A stretch of 25,566 nt of DNA from Nitrospirae bacterium GWC2_56_14 (lineage in GTDB: Bacteria; Nitrospirota; UBA9217): assembly GCA_001803705.1 (NCBI GenBank), contig MHDY01000073.1, positions 158 to 25,723 of the forward strand. The letters are read 5' to 3'. Both the position numbers and the translations under genes were made by a program. This document shows, one piece after another, positions 1-7,566 of the stretch. Under the pieces are notes generated by a model. The model saw only the letters and a program-made list of their open reading frames with translations, made no database searches and was not told where the DNA came from. Positions within the stretch are counted from its first letter, which is position 1; each line of letters opens with the position of its first letter.

Positions 1-868
1 AGAGCTCCTCTTCCTTGCGGGCTCCGCGGAAAAAGGTTCGGAACATCCTCTGGGAGAGGCTATTGTGCAGGCAGCCCTTGCGCGGGGCATTACGCTCCAG
101 CAAAGCGACGAGTTCGAGGCGCTTCCCGGCCACGGGATCAGGGCGTTGCTGAACAACAAGGAAGTTGTCCTGGGGAATGCGCGGCTCATGGCGGACCGCA
201 AGGTCGATTTCGGAAAGTTTATGGCGGAGGCGGAGAAGCTTTCTTCCCAGGGCAAGACACCCATGTTCGTTGCCGTGGACAACCAGGCAGCCGGCATCAT
301 TGCCGTTGCCGATACGGTCAGGGAACATTCGAAGGAAGCGATCGCCATCCTCCAGAAGATCGGGCTCGATGTCGTCATGCTCACCGGCGACAATCAACGC
401 ACTGCGCAGGCCATCGCCAATGAGCTCGGCATCAACCGCGTCATGGCTGAGGTCCTTCCTCAGGACAAGATGGACACGGTGAAGAAACTGCAGGCGGAAG
501 GAAGGGTCGTTGCCATGGTCGGCGACGGTATTAACGATGCCCCTGCCCTGACCCAGGCTGATGTGGGCATTGCCATCGGCACGGGCACCGATGTGGCCAT
601 CGAAGCATCTGACGTTACGCTGATCAAGGACGACCTCAGGGTGGTGGCAACGGCGATCAGGCTTTCTCGTCGCACCATGGCCACCATCAGGATGAACCTG
701 TTCTGGGCGTTCTTTTACAACATCATCGGCATACCCGTGGCCGCCGGCGTGCTCTACCCGCTGCTGGGCGCGCAGGGCTTATTGAACCCCATGTTCGCCT
801 CTGCCGCCATGGCCTTCAGCTCGGTAAGCGTGGTGTCCAACTCGCTCAGGCTCAAACGATTTTCCTAG
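1..868 (+). CDS. copA: Copper-translocating P-type ATPase, C-terminal part (5' end cut by window)
   Basis: This is the C-terminal part of a P1B-type ATPase that pumps Cu(I) across the inner membrane. The reading frame is open from base 2, so the gene starts outside the window; the GTG at base 65 is an internal valine. In the visible 288 residues the nucleotide-binding HP motif (SEHPLGEA) is at 13-20, TGDN of the P-domain at 128-131 and GDGIND at 174-179. The last two membrane helices carry the Cu(I) ligands typical of P1B-1 pumps: Tyr-Asn at 239-240 and MAFSS at 270-274. The phosphorylated DKTG loop, CPC helix and any metal-binding domains would lie upstream. A Mut7-C gene follows after 13 bases on the same strand. 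The copper assignment is strong by motif; the exact symbol follows family usage. Confidence 0.93.
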   Translation, partial: ELLFLAGSAEKGSEHPLGEAIVQAALARGITLQQSDEFEALPGHGIRALLNNKEVVLGNARLMADRKVDFGKFMAEAEKLSSQGKTPMFVAVDNQAAGIIAVADTVREHSKEAIAILQKIGLDVVMLTGDNQRTAQAIANELGINRVMAEVLPQDKMDTVKKLQAEGRVVAMVGDGINDAPALTQADVGIAIGTGTDVAIEASDVTLIKDDLRVVATAIRLSRRTMATIRMNLFWAFFYNIIGIPVAAGVLYPLLGAQGLLNPMFASAAMAFSSVSVVSNSLRLKRFS

Positions 869-881
869 CCGCGGAGGCCGT

Positions 882-1364
882 ATGAAGTTCATCGCTGACG
901 TCATGCTGGGCAAGCTCGCCAGGCGATTGCGGCTTTTGGGTCTCGATGTTTTATACGAACCGGGATTCCAGGACAATGAGATCATCGGGCTTTCTCTGGA
1001 GCAGGACCGCGTCATCCTGACCCGGGACCGCGGCCTGTCCAAACGGCCGCTTGCTGCCCGCCACCTCCTGATCAGCAGCGAGCGCGTGCATGACCAGCTC
1101 CTCCAGGTGCTGAATACCTTCAGGCCGGTCCTCGATCCCGCGGCTTTCCTCACCCGTTGTTCCGTGTGTAATGAACCGTTGAAATCGACGTTAAAACAGG
1201 AGGTCCGCGATCTGGTCCCCTCCTACGTCTACAACCGGACCAACCGGTTCCTGAAATGTTCTTGCTGCGGGAGAATATACTGGAAGGGAAACCACGTGAG
1301 GAATCTGACGCTGCCAGGCCTGGCTGATCAGAACAGCCGGCCCCTGCCTGGTGCTGACCACTAA
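882..1364 (+). CDS. Mut7-C RNAse domain protein with zinc ribbon
   Basis: A 160-residue protein of the Mut7-C family, a PIN-like fold predicted to act as a ribonuclease. The N-terminal signature FIADVMLGKLARRLRLLG is at residues 3-20, with the acidic Asp5. A second acidic patch, LTRDRGL, lies near residues 46-52. The C-terminal part has two cysteine pairs, CSVC near residue 94 and CSCC near 126, that would form a zinc ribbon. The ATG at 882 has a GGAGG about 6 bases upstream, just after the stop of the copper pump, so the two genes are probably cotranscribed. Such proteins are often free-standing in bacteria and their substrate is unknown. The last dozen residues after NLTLPGL look unconserved. 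Confidence 0.85.
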   Translation: MKFIADVMLGKLARRLRLLGLDVLYEPGFQDNEIIGLSLEQDRVILTRDRGLSKRPLAARHLLISSERVHDQLLQVLNTFRPVLDPAAFLTRCSVCNEPLKSTLKQEVRDLVPSYVYNRTNRFLKCSCCGRIYWKGNHVRNLTLPGLADQNSRPLPGADH

Positions 1365-1384
1365 TAAAAACCGAACAGCTCTTC

Positions 1385-2314
1385 TTATGGCAAGGAGGGC
1401 TCGGGAGATACCACGGGAGCCGGCATGGGCGCAGGAGCGGGAGAAGTTGTTTCAGCCTGCGGCTGCGGGACCGGAGGAGCTGCCGTGTCCTGCACTGCGG
1501 CGGGTTCGGGTTTGGGCGCCGGTTGCTGCCGGGGCTTTGCTGCTCGCGGCACTATTGGTGCTGCCTTCGCGCTGGTGATCCCTGCTGCGGTGATCTCGAG
1601 GTCCCTCACCACGGCGTTCTTCTGCCCGGTCACGGTCAGTTCCTCGCCGTTCAGAAGCAGTTTGGCGGCGCCCACACTTCCATAGCTCAGCAGAAAACGC
1701 TCATCAGCTATCCAGACGACATTCTCATCTTTTTTCAGGACCGCTTTTTTCTGCGGCCCCGTATCCGTCCTTACCAGCAGCCAGACATCCTCAAGGGCAA
1801 CGATCTGGAGATAAAGTTTTTCCGGCTTTGCCGGGGGAGCGCTGCTTGTCGTTTCCGTGTGCAGGACAGCTGTATGCTCTTCAAGAGGCGCCACGGAGTA
1901 CTGCTGTTTATCCGGCGCGGCCATGAACAAAAAGCCGAGGACCGAGATAAATATGGCCGTGCCCCAGAGCCATGGTTCCAGAGACACTTTTGCAGGCTTT
2001 TCCCGGGTCTGCGGCGCCGGGGCCTGTTCCGCGGCCGCGGGCTGCGGGGAGACCACGGCTGCGCCTGCCGCGGCATGCCTGAGCTCTCCGTACTTTTGCA
2101 GCACGTCCTGCTCGGGAAGGCCCAGGAATTTCGCATAGTTTTTCAGGAAACCCCTGACAAAAACCTCACCCGGCAGCTTTGCAAAGTCTTCGCTTTCCAG
2201 TGCTTTCAGATATTGTATGCTGATACGGGTCTGCTGGGCGGCATCATGCAGATCGAAGCCCTTCAATTCGCGCGCACTGCTCAAGTATTTTCCTAAAGTC
2301 CCCACCGATTTCAC
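1385..2314 (-). CDS. RodZ-like helix-turn-helix membrane protein
   Basis: A 309-residue protein with RodZ layout. An N-terminal HTH_25 domain (residues about 8-72, including GEVFVRGFLKNYAKFLGL) is followed by a linker and one membrane helix near 114-131. An outside DUF4115-like beta domain covers about 167-245, and a Pro/Ala/Gln-rich tail runs to the end. RodZ links MreB filaments to the cell envelope and helps set rod shape. The start is GTG at 2314, which overlaps the TGA of the upstream TPR lipoprotein gene by four bases (GTGA), a strong sign of coupled translation. The pair TPR lipoprotein then RodZ repeats the pilF/pilW-rodZ order of many proteobacteria. The low-complexity tail is unusual and may be cell-wall spanning. 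It converges with the Mut7-C gene 20 bases away. Confidence 0.85.
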   Translation of the reverse strand: MKSVGTLGKYLSSARELKGFDLHDAAQQTRISIQYLKALESEDFAKLPGEVFVRGFLKNYAKFLGLPEQDVLQKYGELRHAAAGAAVVSPQPAAAEQAPAPQTREKPAKVSLEPWLWGTAIFISVLGFLFMAAPDKQQYSVAPLEEHTAVLHTETTSSAPPAKPEKLYLQIVALEDVWLLVRTDTGPQKKAVLKKDENVVWIADERFLLSYGSVGAAKLLLNGEELTVTGQKNAVVRDLEITAAGITSAKAAPIVPRAAKPRQQPAPKPEPAAVQDTAAPPVPQPQAETTSPAPAPMPAPVVSPEPSLP

Positions 2315-3057
2315 CTCAGGGTCGTTATATAATCCTTGGCCTTTTTTGCAACTTCGCTTTGGGGCGCCAGCTCAACCGTTTTCTTAAACTCCGCAAGCGC
2401 TGCCTTCTTATTGCCGTCTTTCAAGAGCGCCAGCGCCAAGCCATACCTGATATAGGCATTGCTCGGCGATAATGAAACACCTTCCCTGAACTCGCTGATC
2501 GATTCCTTTACTTTTCCCGCCTCGAACAAGGCGGTTCCCAGCTCATAGATGGTCTGGTCGTAGTTTGCGAACCGCTTTGAGTCGCGGTAAGCCTCGATCG
2601 CCTTGTCGTAGTTCTTTTGCGCCATGTACACATGCGCCATATTGTAATACGCTACATGAGGGGTCGTATACAGTTTATTTTCAAGCGCTTTATTGAAGGC
2701 TTTGAGCGCATCCTGCCATCGCTCCTGCCGGGAATAGACGACTCCCCGCGCGTTATGCGCCTCGGCGAAGTTCGGATCGATATCGATGGCAGCCTCGTAA
2801 TATCGTTCTGCATCGGCAAGTTTATTCATGGTCTCACTGACGCTGCCGAGCGCGAAGTAGGCATTTTTGTTCTTTTTGTCCGTCTGGATGGAGCGTTGGA
2901 ATTCAACGACCGCCAGTTCATAGTTCTTCTTCTGGAGGTACGAAACACCCTTCATATAATATCCCTCGGCCATCTTTACATTGTCTACTTTGTTGGCCGG
3001 TGTGGATACGCAAGCCGTCAGGAACAGGGCAAGCACTACGGTGAACGGTCTTATCAA
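2311..3057 (-). CDS. TPR-repeat lipoprotein, PilW/PilF-like
   Basis: An outer-membrane-type lipoprotein made almost entirely of tetratricopeptide repeats, like PilF/PilW, which helps the type IV pilus secretin assemble. I place the start at TTG 3057. It has AAAGGAG 7 bases upstream and gives a compact signal peptide (MIRPFTVVLALF) with lipobox LTAC, the cysteine being residue 16. The longer in-frame ATG at 3096 lies inside the upstream gene, has no useful ribosome site and adds 13 residues before the signal. TPR units repeat about every 34 residues from KMAEGYYMKGVSYL onward, giving about six. The stop overlaps the GTG of the RodZ-like gene. No pilus gene is in the window, so the pilus role is inferred from fold and gene order only. 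Confidence 0.85.
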   Translation of the reverse strand: MIRPFTVVLALFLTACVSTPANKVDNVKMAEGYYMKGVSYLQKKNYELAVVEFQRSIQTDKKNKNAYFALGSVSETMNKLADAERYYEAAIDIDPNFAEAHNARGVVYSRQERWQDALKAFNKALENKLYTTPHVAYYNMAHVYMAQKNYDKAIEAYRDSKRFANYDQTIYELGTALFEAGKVKESISEFREGVSLSPSNAYIRYGLALALLKDGNKKAALAEFKKTVELAPQSEVAKKAKDYITTLR

Positions 3058-3071
3058 AATCTGACTCCTTT
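3055..3071 (-). promoter_or_regulatory. Ribosome binding site and TTG start of the TPR lipoprotein
   Basis: On the minus strand, AAAGGAG (3071-3065), seven bases, then TTG (3057-3055). It overlaps the last bases of the upstream gene. It decides the start because it leads straight into a well-formed lipoprotein signal peptide, whereas the longer ATG frame does not. Confidence 0.75.
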
Positions 3072-4294
3072 CAAAACGATGCCATGAGCCGTGCAAGCGC
3101 TTCCATTTCCCGGCCTACCACTTCGGCAGCGCCGCGCGTTTCTTTCTTCAGCGCCTGTTTCGGAACCGGGGGCGTGTTCTTCTGAGCCGTATGCTGTTCT
3201 TCTTCCCTGAAATCCGGTTGCACTTGCCGCGCCGTCCGCGGTGCAGCTCCTGGTGCTTTCCCTTTTTCCATTGAGGAACGCGGTGCAACAGAACTTTTCT
3301 GGCGTGAAGGACGTACAGCAACCTCTTCTTCGACTTCCACCTCAGGTTCTATCTCGATCTCTTTCTGGAACCTCGGCTGAGGCGGCGTTTGCGAAGCAGG
3401 CGGTGATGGTGGCGCAGGCTGGTGGTATACCGGAGCCGGCGGTGCAGGCTGCGCAACTGGTGCTGCTGCTGGTGCAGGCCGGTAGGACACCGGAGCTGCA
3501 GGTGCCGGTTGAGCAGGCGGTGCAGGCTGGTAATTGACTGGAGCTGCAGGTGCAGGCTGCGTAGTCGGCGCTGCCGGTGCGGGCTGGTACTGCACCGGAG
3601 CTGCTGGTGCCGGCTGCGCAATCGGTGCTGCCGGCGCGGGCTGGTACACCGGAGCTGCCGGAGGCGCCGCGGGAACAGGTTGTGCCGGCGCTTGCGGGTA
3701 TATTGGTGCCGCTGGAATCGGCTGAGCCGGGGGTGTCCACGGTGTCGGCTGGTACTCGACTGCCGCCGGAATGGGTTGGGCAGTGGGCGGTGCAGGCGCC
3801 TCGGGAATCGTGCTCGCGACCTTACCTGCTGCAACTGCCGGTGCTATGGGCTGTTCCGCTGCCGCTGCTGTTTCTGACATCCGCAGGGCGTCGGCAAGCG
3901 CTTGTTCCTCCGGGGTTTTAAATCCGAATAAAGGCTGTTCATCGATCCACAGGTTCTTTTCCGCGGACGATGAAGATGCAAAGGACTTTTCATCAAGGAA
4001 AAATCCCATCTCCTCGCCGAATGCACGGGCAACATCTTCCACCCTGGGCAGATCCGCTTCAGGGAAAGGGTTGGATGAATGGGTATAGTATGCTCGACGT
4101 CCGCTGTTTGGCATGTAGAGCACTATGTATGCGGAAAATTTGCTCCCTTCGCGGAAAATGAAGGTGTAAAACCGCGCTTCATCAACCCCAAGCTCCGGAG
4201 TTGCGACCTGATGAAAATTCATGGAAAAGATCGCCTTGTACAGGTTCCTTTCCTTGATTTTCAGATCAACGATGGTTGCGTCGGTAGTGAACAT
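3071..4294 (-). CDS. Unknown protein with long Pro/Ala/Gln-rich repeat region
   Basis: A 407-residue protein I do not recognise. The first 115 residues look like a folded alpha/beta domain (MFTTDATIVDLKIKERNLYK onward, with a beta-rich stretch ending in YYTHSSNPF). Residues about 170-320 are a degenerate repeat of QPAPAAPV-type units, alternating with Tyr-Gln. Next comes an acidic run (EIEIEPEVEVEEE) and a basic, polar tail ending MEALARLMASF. There is no signal peptide or membrane helix, so it is probably cytoplasmic or on a scaffold. It lies between a PfkB kinase (43 bases upstream) and the TPR lipoprotein, with no ribosome site obvious before its ATG. The repeat could be a flexible spacer as in envelope-linked or polar scaffold proteins, but that is inference. 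Confidence 0.75.
   Translation of the reverse strand: MFTTDATIVDLKIKERNLYKAIFSMNFHQVATPELGVDEARFYTFIFREGSKFSAYIVLYMPNSGRRAYYTHSSNPFPEADLPRVEDVARAFGEEMGFFLDEKSFASSSSAEKNLWIDEQPLFGFKTPEEQALADALRMSETAAAAEQPIAPAVAAGKVASTIPEAPAPPTAQPIPAAVEYQPTPWTPPAQPIPAAPIYPQAPAQPVPAAPPAAPVYQPAPAAPIAQPAPAAPVQYQPAPAAPTTQPAPAAPVNYQPAPPAQPAPAAPVSYRPAPAAAPVAQPAPPAPVYHQPAPPSPPASQTPPQPRFQKEIEIEPEVEVEEEVAVRPSRQKSSVAPRSSMEKGKAPGAAPRTARQVQPDFREEEQHTAQKNTPPVPKQALKKETRGAAEVVGREMEALARLMASF
3400..3800 (-). repeat. Degenerate in-gene repeat encoding Pro-Ala-Gln units
   Basis: Inside the unknown 407-residue protein the DNA repeats blocks of about 27-36 bases around the motif GGAGCTGCNGGTGC (plus strand), coding for PAAPV, YQPAP and AQPAP units. 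Copies are imperfect and keep the reading frame. This is low-complexity coding DNA that could vary in length between strains; it is not a CRISPR or a mobile element. Edges are approximate. Confidence 0.7.
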
Positions 4295-4337
4295 GGTTAT
4301 CGAGTATGTACCAGGTCAGAACTGCTGAACGTTCAGA

Positions 4338-5246
4338 TCAAATATTCTCAAAATGCGTCAGCGTCTTGAATTCCCGGTATCGTCCTTCGATCTCTTTATA
4401 ATCCAGGCTGCGAAGACGGTCAAGACTGAACGCCTCGACGTTCAATGAAGCCATGACGCTGCCGAAGATAACGGCCTTGCGCAGACTGTCTTCGGAAAAA
4501 TTCATGGTGTTCGCCAGATATCCCATGAAACCGCCCGCGAAGGTATCACCCGCCCCGGTGGGGTCGAATACGGTCTCCAGGGGATAGGCCGGAGCGCTGA
4601 AAACGCTCTTGCCGCTGAACATGATGGCGCCGTAGCTCCCCTGTTTGACGACGATCGTCTTCGGTCCCATGGCCTGCACGCTCTTGGCCGCTTTTACCAG
4701 GCTTGCTTCACCCGCCAGCTGTCTCAGCTCCGCCTCGTTGATGGTGAGCAGATCTACCTCTTTGAGCGTCCGTTTCAGGGCATCCAGCTTGCTTGAGATC
4801 CAGTAGTTCATGGTGTCGCACGCCACCAGCTTCGGTTTTGTTACCTGCTTCAGAACATCGAGCTGGATCTCCGGGTCCACGTTCGCCAGGAAAACGACGT
4901 CGGAATTCCGGTACCCGTCGGAGATGTTCGGCTTGAAGGTCGCCAGCACGTTCAAGTGCGTGGCCAGCGTATGGGCTTCGTTCAGATCATACCCGTATTC
5001 GCCCTTCCAGCGAAAGGTCTCGCCCTTCTGGACCTCGAGGCCGCTGGTGTCAATGCGCTTGCTTTTCAGAAACTGGATGTGTTCCCTGGGGAAGTCCTCT
5101 CCGATGACGGCAACAAGCCGCACGTCCGTAAAATAACTGGCAGAAGTGGAAAAATACGTGGCGGAACCGCCGAGAGCATTTTCAACGTTTCCGAAAGGGG
5201 TTTTTACCGAATCCAGTGCGACCGTACCGACAACAAGCAGACTCAA
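4338..5246 (-). CDS. PfkB-family sugar or nucleoside kinase
   Basis: A 302-residue ribokinase/PfkB-family kinase, expected to phosphorylate a sugar or nucleoside with ATP in the cytoplasm. The substrate-binding di-glycine is at residues 26-27 (ALGGSAT), the NEAE metal/phosphate motif at 170-173, and the anion-hole and catalytic motif DPTGAGDTFAGG at 228-239, with base Asp234. Length is normal. The start is TTG at 5246, six bases after a perfect AGGAGG. It follows mtnP by 30 bases, so it may act on nucleoside or methylthioribose-related salvage products, but the sequence does not fix the substrate. Adenosine kinase-like or other PfkB activities remain possible. Confidence 0.88.
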   Translation of the reverse strand: MSLLVVGTVALDSVKTPFGNVENALGGSATYFSTSASYFTDVRLVAVIGEDFPREHIQFLKSKRIDTSGLEVQKGETFRWKGEYGYDLNEAHTLATHLNVLATFKPNISDGYRNSDVVFLANVDPEIQLDVLKQVTKPKLVACDTMNYWISSKLDALKRTLKEVDLLTINEAELRQLAGEASLVKAAKSVQAMGPKTIVVKQGSYGAIMFSGKSVFSAPAYPLETVFDPTGAGDTFAGGFMGYLANTMNFSEDSLRKAVIFGSVMASLNVEAFSLDRLRSLDYKEIEGRYREFKTLTHFENI

Positions 5247-5258
5247 ATGGAACCTCCT
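5244..5258 (-). promoter_or_regulatory. Ribosome binding site fixing the TTG start of the PfkB kinase
   Basis: AGGAGG at 5258-5253, a six-base spacer TTCCAT, then TTG at 5246-5244. There is no in-frame ATG nearby, and the family's first beta strand (LLVVGTVALD) begins immediately after, so TTG is the start. Confidence 0.75.
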
Positions 5259-5276
5259 GAAGATTTATTGCAATTT

Positions 5277-6179
5277 TTATTTTGCACTGGTTTTCGTCGT
5301 CAAGTACTTCCCGATGATCGGCATAAGATCTTTTTTTGTCTTCGCCGGGATCAGTTTTTCCGGTGTCATGATGGCATTTCTGAGCGCTTCTCCGCAGCAA
5401 CAGGTCCGCTCCGCGGGCAGCATCTTCACGGCCTCCCGGATCATGGCCTTGGACGTTTCGATGTTATGCTTCATCACGGCAAGAACGGCCTCCACGGTCA
5501 CCGTTTCTTCGCTGTGGTGCCAGCAGTCATAATCCGTGGCCAGCGCAATGGTGCTGTAACAGATCTCCGCCTCGCGCGCCAGCTTTGCCTCGGTGGCGTT
5601 GGTCATGCCGATCACATCCATGTCCCATTTCCGATAGGTGAGCGACTCGGCGCGGGTCGAGAACTGCGGCCCCTCCATGCAGATATAGGTCCCGCCCCGG
5701 TGGACCCTGGCCCCGACCTTCTTTCCCGATGCGATAAGGACCTTGCCCAGGTCGGCACAGACAGGCTCGGCCATACCCACATGCGCCACGACCCCGTCTC
5801 CGAAAAAAGTGCTCCGCCGGTGCTTGGTTTGATCGTAGAACTGTCCGGGGATGACGATGTCTCCCGGCTTGATCTTTTCCTTCATGCTGCCCACAGCGCT
5901 TACGGAGATGATCCGTTGAACGCCGAGCTTCTTCATGCCGTAAATGTTCGCCCGGTAGTTTATGTCCGTCGGGAGCAGCCGGTGTCCGCGGCCATGGCGA
6001 GGCAGGAAGGCCACTCTCTTTCCGTGCAGCGTGCCGATGATGAAGTCATCGGAAGTCCTGCCAAAAGGCGTTGCCACCTTCACGGACGTTACCCGCGTCA
6101 AGCCTTCCATCTCATAGAGACCGCTGCCGCCGATCACGCCGATGCTGATCTTTTCCGTATTTGAACGACCTGTTGTCAT
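5277..6179 (-). CDS. mtnP: S-methyl-5'-thioadenosine phosphorylase
   Basis: A 300-residue enzyme that splits methylthioadenosine, the by-product of polyamine and quorum-signal synthesis, with phosphate into adenine and methylthioribose-1-phosphate. The phosphate-binding GGSGLY is at residues 17-22, the PRHGRGH signature at 60-66, GGTYICMEGPQFSTRAES at 162-179 and the base-recognising DYDCW at 216-220. The two Asp residues there (216, 218) indicate a 6-amino purine rather than inosine or guanosine. A CCC cluster near 260-262 is common in this bacterial clade. It starts at ATG 6179, 91 bases after hfq, and is followed by a PfkB kinase. A related purine phosphorylase is the alternative, but the Asp pair favours MTA. 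Confidence 0.92.
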   Translation of the reverse strand: MTTGRSNTEKISIGVIGGSGLYEMEGLTRVTSVKVATPFGRTSDDFIIGTLHGKRVAFLPRHGRGHRLLPTDINYRANIYGMKKLGVQRIISVSAVGSMKEKIKPGDIVIPGQFYDQTKHRRSTFFGDGVVAHVGMAEPVCADLGKVLIASGKKVGARVHRGGTYICMEGPQFSTRAESLTYRKWDMDVIGMTNATEAKLAREAEICYSTIALATDYDCWHHSEETVTVEAVLAVMKHNIETSKAMIREAVKMLPAERTCCCGEALRNAIMTPEKLIPAKTKKDLMPIIGKYLTTKTSAK

Positions 6180-6233
6180 GCTCTAATTATTCCCTAGCGT
6201 AGATTTCATTCCACATTTCCGCAAGGAGACCTG

Positions 6234-6268
6234 TCCCGATTTATCGGGAAATCCGAAATCCGCAATCG
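6234..6268. repeat. Palindrome plus single heptamer repeat arm between hfq and mtnP
   Basis: TCCCGAT at 6234-6240 and ATCGGGA at 6243-6249 form a perfect palindrome with a two-base centre. It runs straight into a short arm of ATCCGAA/ATCCGCA heptamers (to 6268), the same unit found in mutL and other gaps. No T-run follows on the minus strand, so a terminator role is weak. It ends three bases before the hfq stop. Confidence 0.8.
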
Positions 6269-6270
6269 AA

Positions 6271-6534
6271 TCACCCCTGGACCGCACCCTGCTCTGCTTT
6301 TTTCGGCTCCATATTTTCGAGCAGTTCCACCGGCTTCTCGGGAATGATCGTGGATATGGCATGCTTGTAGACCAGTTGCTGATTTTCCTGCTTCATGAGG
6401 ATCACGAAGTTGTCGAATCCCTTGATCGTGCCCGTGAGACGGGCGCCGTTCACCAGATACATGGTCACCGGGATCTTTTCCTTGCGCATCTGGTTCAAGA
6501 AGATGTCCTGAAGATTTACCTGAGACTTTCCCAT
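6271..6534 (-). CDS. hfq: RNA chaperone Hfq
   Basis: An 87-residue Sm-like protein that forms hexamers and helps small RNAs pair with mRNAs. The Sm1 motif spans residues 6-48 (with VNLQD at 6-10 and GTIKGFDNFVILMK) and Sm2 is QLVYKHAISTIIP at 53-65. RNA-contact residues Gln9, Asp10, Phe40 and the YKH triad (56-58) are present, matching the proximal face of E. coli Hfq. I choose ATG 6534, with GGAGG five bases upstream; an in-frame start at 6588 would add 18 unconserved residues. The C-terminal tail is short, about 20 residues. It lies just downstream of miaA, the classic miaA-hfq order. Confidence 0.96.
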   Translation of the reverse strand: MGKSQVNLQDIFLNQMRKEKIPVTMYLVNGARLTGTIKGFDNFVILMKQENQQLVYKHAISTIIPEKPVELLENMEPKKAEQGAVQG

Positions 6535-6579
6535 CCATCCCTCCGTGAAACGTGAGAACAAAAGGAGCTGTTCAGCGCA

Positions 6580-6608
6580 CTGATACACTGCACATAAATT
6601 TTTGTCAT
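6580..6608 (-). promoter_or_regulatory. Possible sigma-70-type promoter for hfq
   Basis: On the minus strand, ATGACA (6608-6603; 5 of 6 to TTGACA), a 17-base spacer and TATCAG (6585-6580; 4 of 6 to TATAAT). It sits at the junction of the miaA stop and the hfq leader, where many bacteria have an hfq promoter. The -10 match is weak and may be chance. Confidence 0.25.
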
Positions 6609-6609
6609 C

Positions 6610-7566
6610 TTATACCAGGTCATTTGAAATTTCAATGTTTTTCTTTATTCTATCGGCAATTTCCTCCGGTTCCTTGATGCCGGTAATGTCCACCCAGCAG
6701 GACTCGGGTTCCCGGCGGAACCAGGTGAATTGTCGTTTGGCATACCGCCTCGTATCGCGCTTCAGGAGCGTGATCGTTTCTTCGAGCGGCATGTTCCCGA
6801 GAAAATGCGTCATCAATTGTTTGTACCCCAGTCCCTGCATGGCGATAAGGTCCGGACGATACCGACCCATCAGGGTCTTGACCTCCGCCTCAAGCCCTTC
6901 GGCAAGCATCTGGTCGACCCGCTGCTCAATCCTGCCGTACAGTTCGACCTTGCTCCTGACCAGGAAGAGCAGCCGGAACCGGTACGGCTTGTCTTGAAAC
7001 GCGTGTTCGTTCTGAAAATCCGAGAGTTTCCGGTCCCGGAGGTAATAGACCTCCAGCGCCCTGATCGTACGCCGCAGATCGTTGGGGTGGATTTTTACGG
7101 CCGACTCGGGGTCCACCTTCACCAGGTCGGAATAGAGTATGCCGCTCTCCCCTTCCGCTTCCCGTCTGAGCAGTTGCTCACGCAATGCCAGGTCCGCCGG
7201 CGGTCCGTGAAAAAGCCCCCGCATCAACGCACGAATATACAAGCCCGACCCGCCGACCACGATGGGCGTGCCTTCGGAGGCAAGAATGCCGTCCAGCGCC
7301 ATCCGCGCATCACGGAGATAGTCGCCCACACTGTAGGGCTGGTCCGGGTCAACAATATCGATCATATGGTGGTAGACAAGACGACGCTGTTCTTTCGTCG
7401 GCTTGGCCGTGCCGATGTCCATTCCCCGGTAGATCTGCATGGAATCGGCGCTCACGATCTCCGCGCCGAGCTCCCGGGCAAGCAGGATCGATGCGTCCGT
7501 CTTGCCCACGGCCGTGGGACCGGCAATGATGAGTATGGGTTTAGTCGTGGATGGTTGGTGATCCAT
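6610..7566 (-). CDS. miaA: tRNA dimethylallyltransferase
   Basis: A 318-residue enzyme that adds a dimethylallyl group to the N6 of A37 in tRNAs reading codons that start with U, improving decoding accuracy. The P-loop GPTAVGKT is at residues 16-23, the substrate-binding DSMQIYRGMDIGTAKP begins at Asp41, and VGGSGLY follows near residue 104. The tRNA-binding insert and the C-terminal TRRYAKRQFTWFRRE motif are present, so the gene is intact. The ATG at 7566 overlaps the end of the rhodanese gene by 26 bases and has only a poor ribosome site; no later start lies before the P-loop. hfq follows 75 bases downstream. Confidence 0.95.
   Translation of the reverse strand: MDHQPSTTKPILIIAGPTAVGKTDASILLARELGAEIVSADSMQIYRGMDIGTAKPTKEQRRLVYHHMIDIVDPDQPYSVGDYLRDARMALDGILASEGTPIVVGGSGLYIRALMRGLFHGPPADLALREQLLRREAEGESGILYSDLVKVDPESAVKIHPNDLRRTIRALEVYYLRDRKLSDFQNEHAFQDKPYRFRLLFLVRSKVELYGRIEQRVDQMLAEGLEAEVKTLMGRYRPDLIAMQGLGYKQLMTHFLGNMPLEETITLLKRDTRRYAKRQFTWFRREPESCWVDITGIKEPEEIADRIKKNIEISNDLV

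Noticed and set aside
1..1364. copA and Mut7-C gene as a toxin-antitoxin or defence unit
   Set aside because: The PIN-like Mut7-C protein has no small antitoxin partner; its neighbour is an ordinary copper pump.
3058..3096. ATG start of the TPR lipoprotein at 3096
   Set aside because: It lies inside the upstream gene and adds residues before the signal peptide; TTG 3057 has a strong ribosome site.
3400..3800. Possible CRISPR or noncoding tandem repeat
   Set aside because: Units are degenerate, without equal spacers, and keep an open frame for a Pro/Ala-rich protein.
4956..6164. A 402-residue plus-strand frame across the PfkB and mtnP genes
   Set aside because: It crosses two well-supported genes on the other strand and shows His/Arg-rich antisense composition.
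6234..6249. Rho-independent terminator after hfq
   Set aside because: The stem is only 7 base pairs and no T-run follows on the minus strand.
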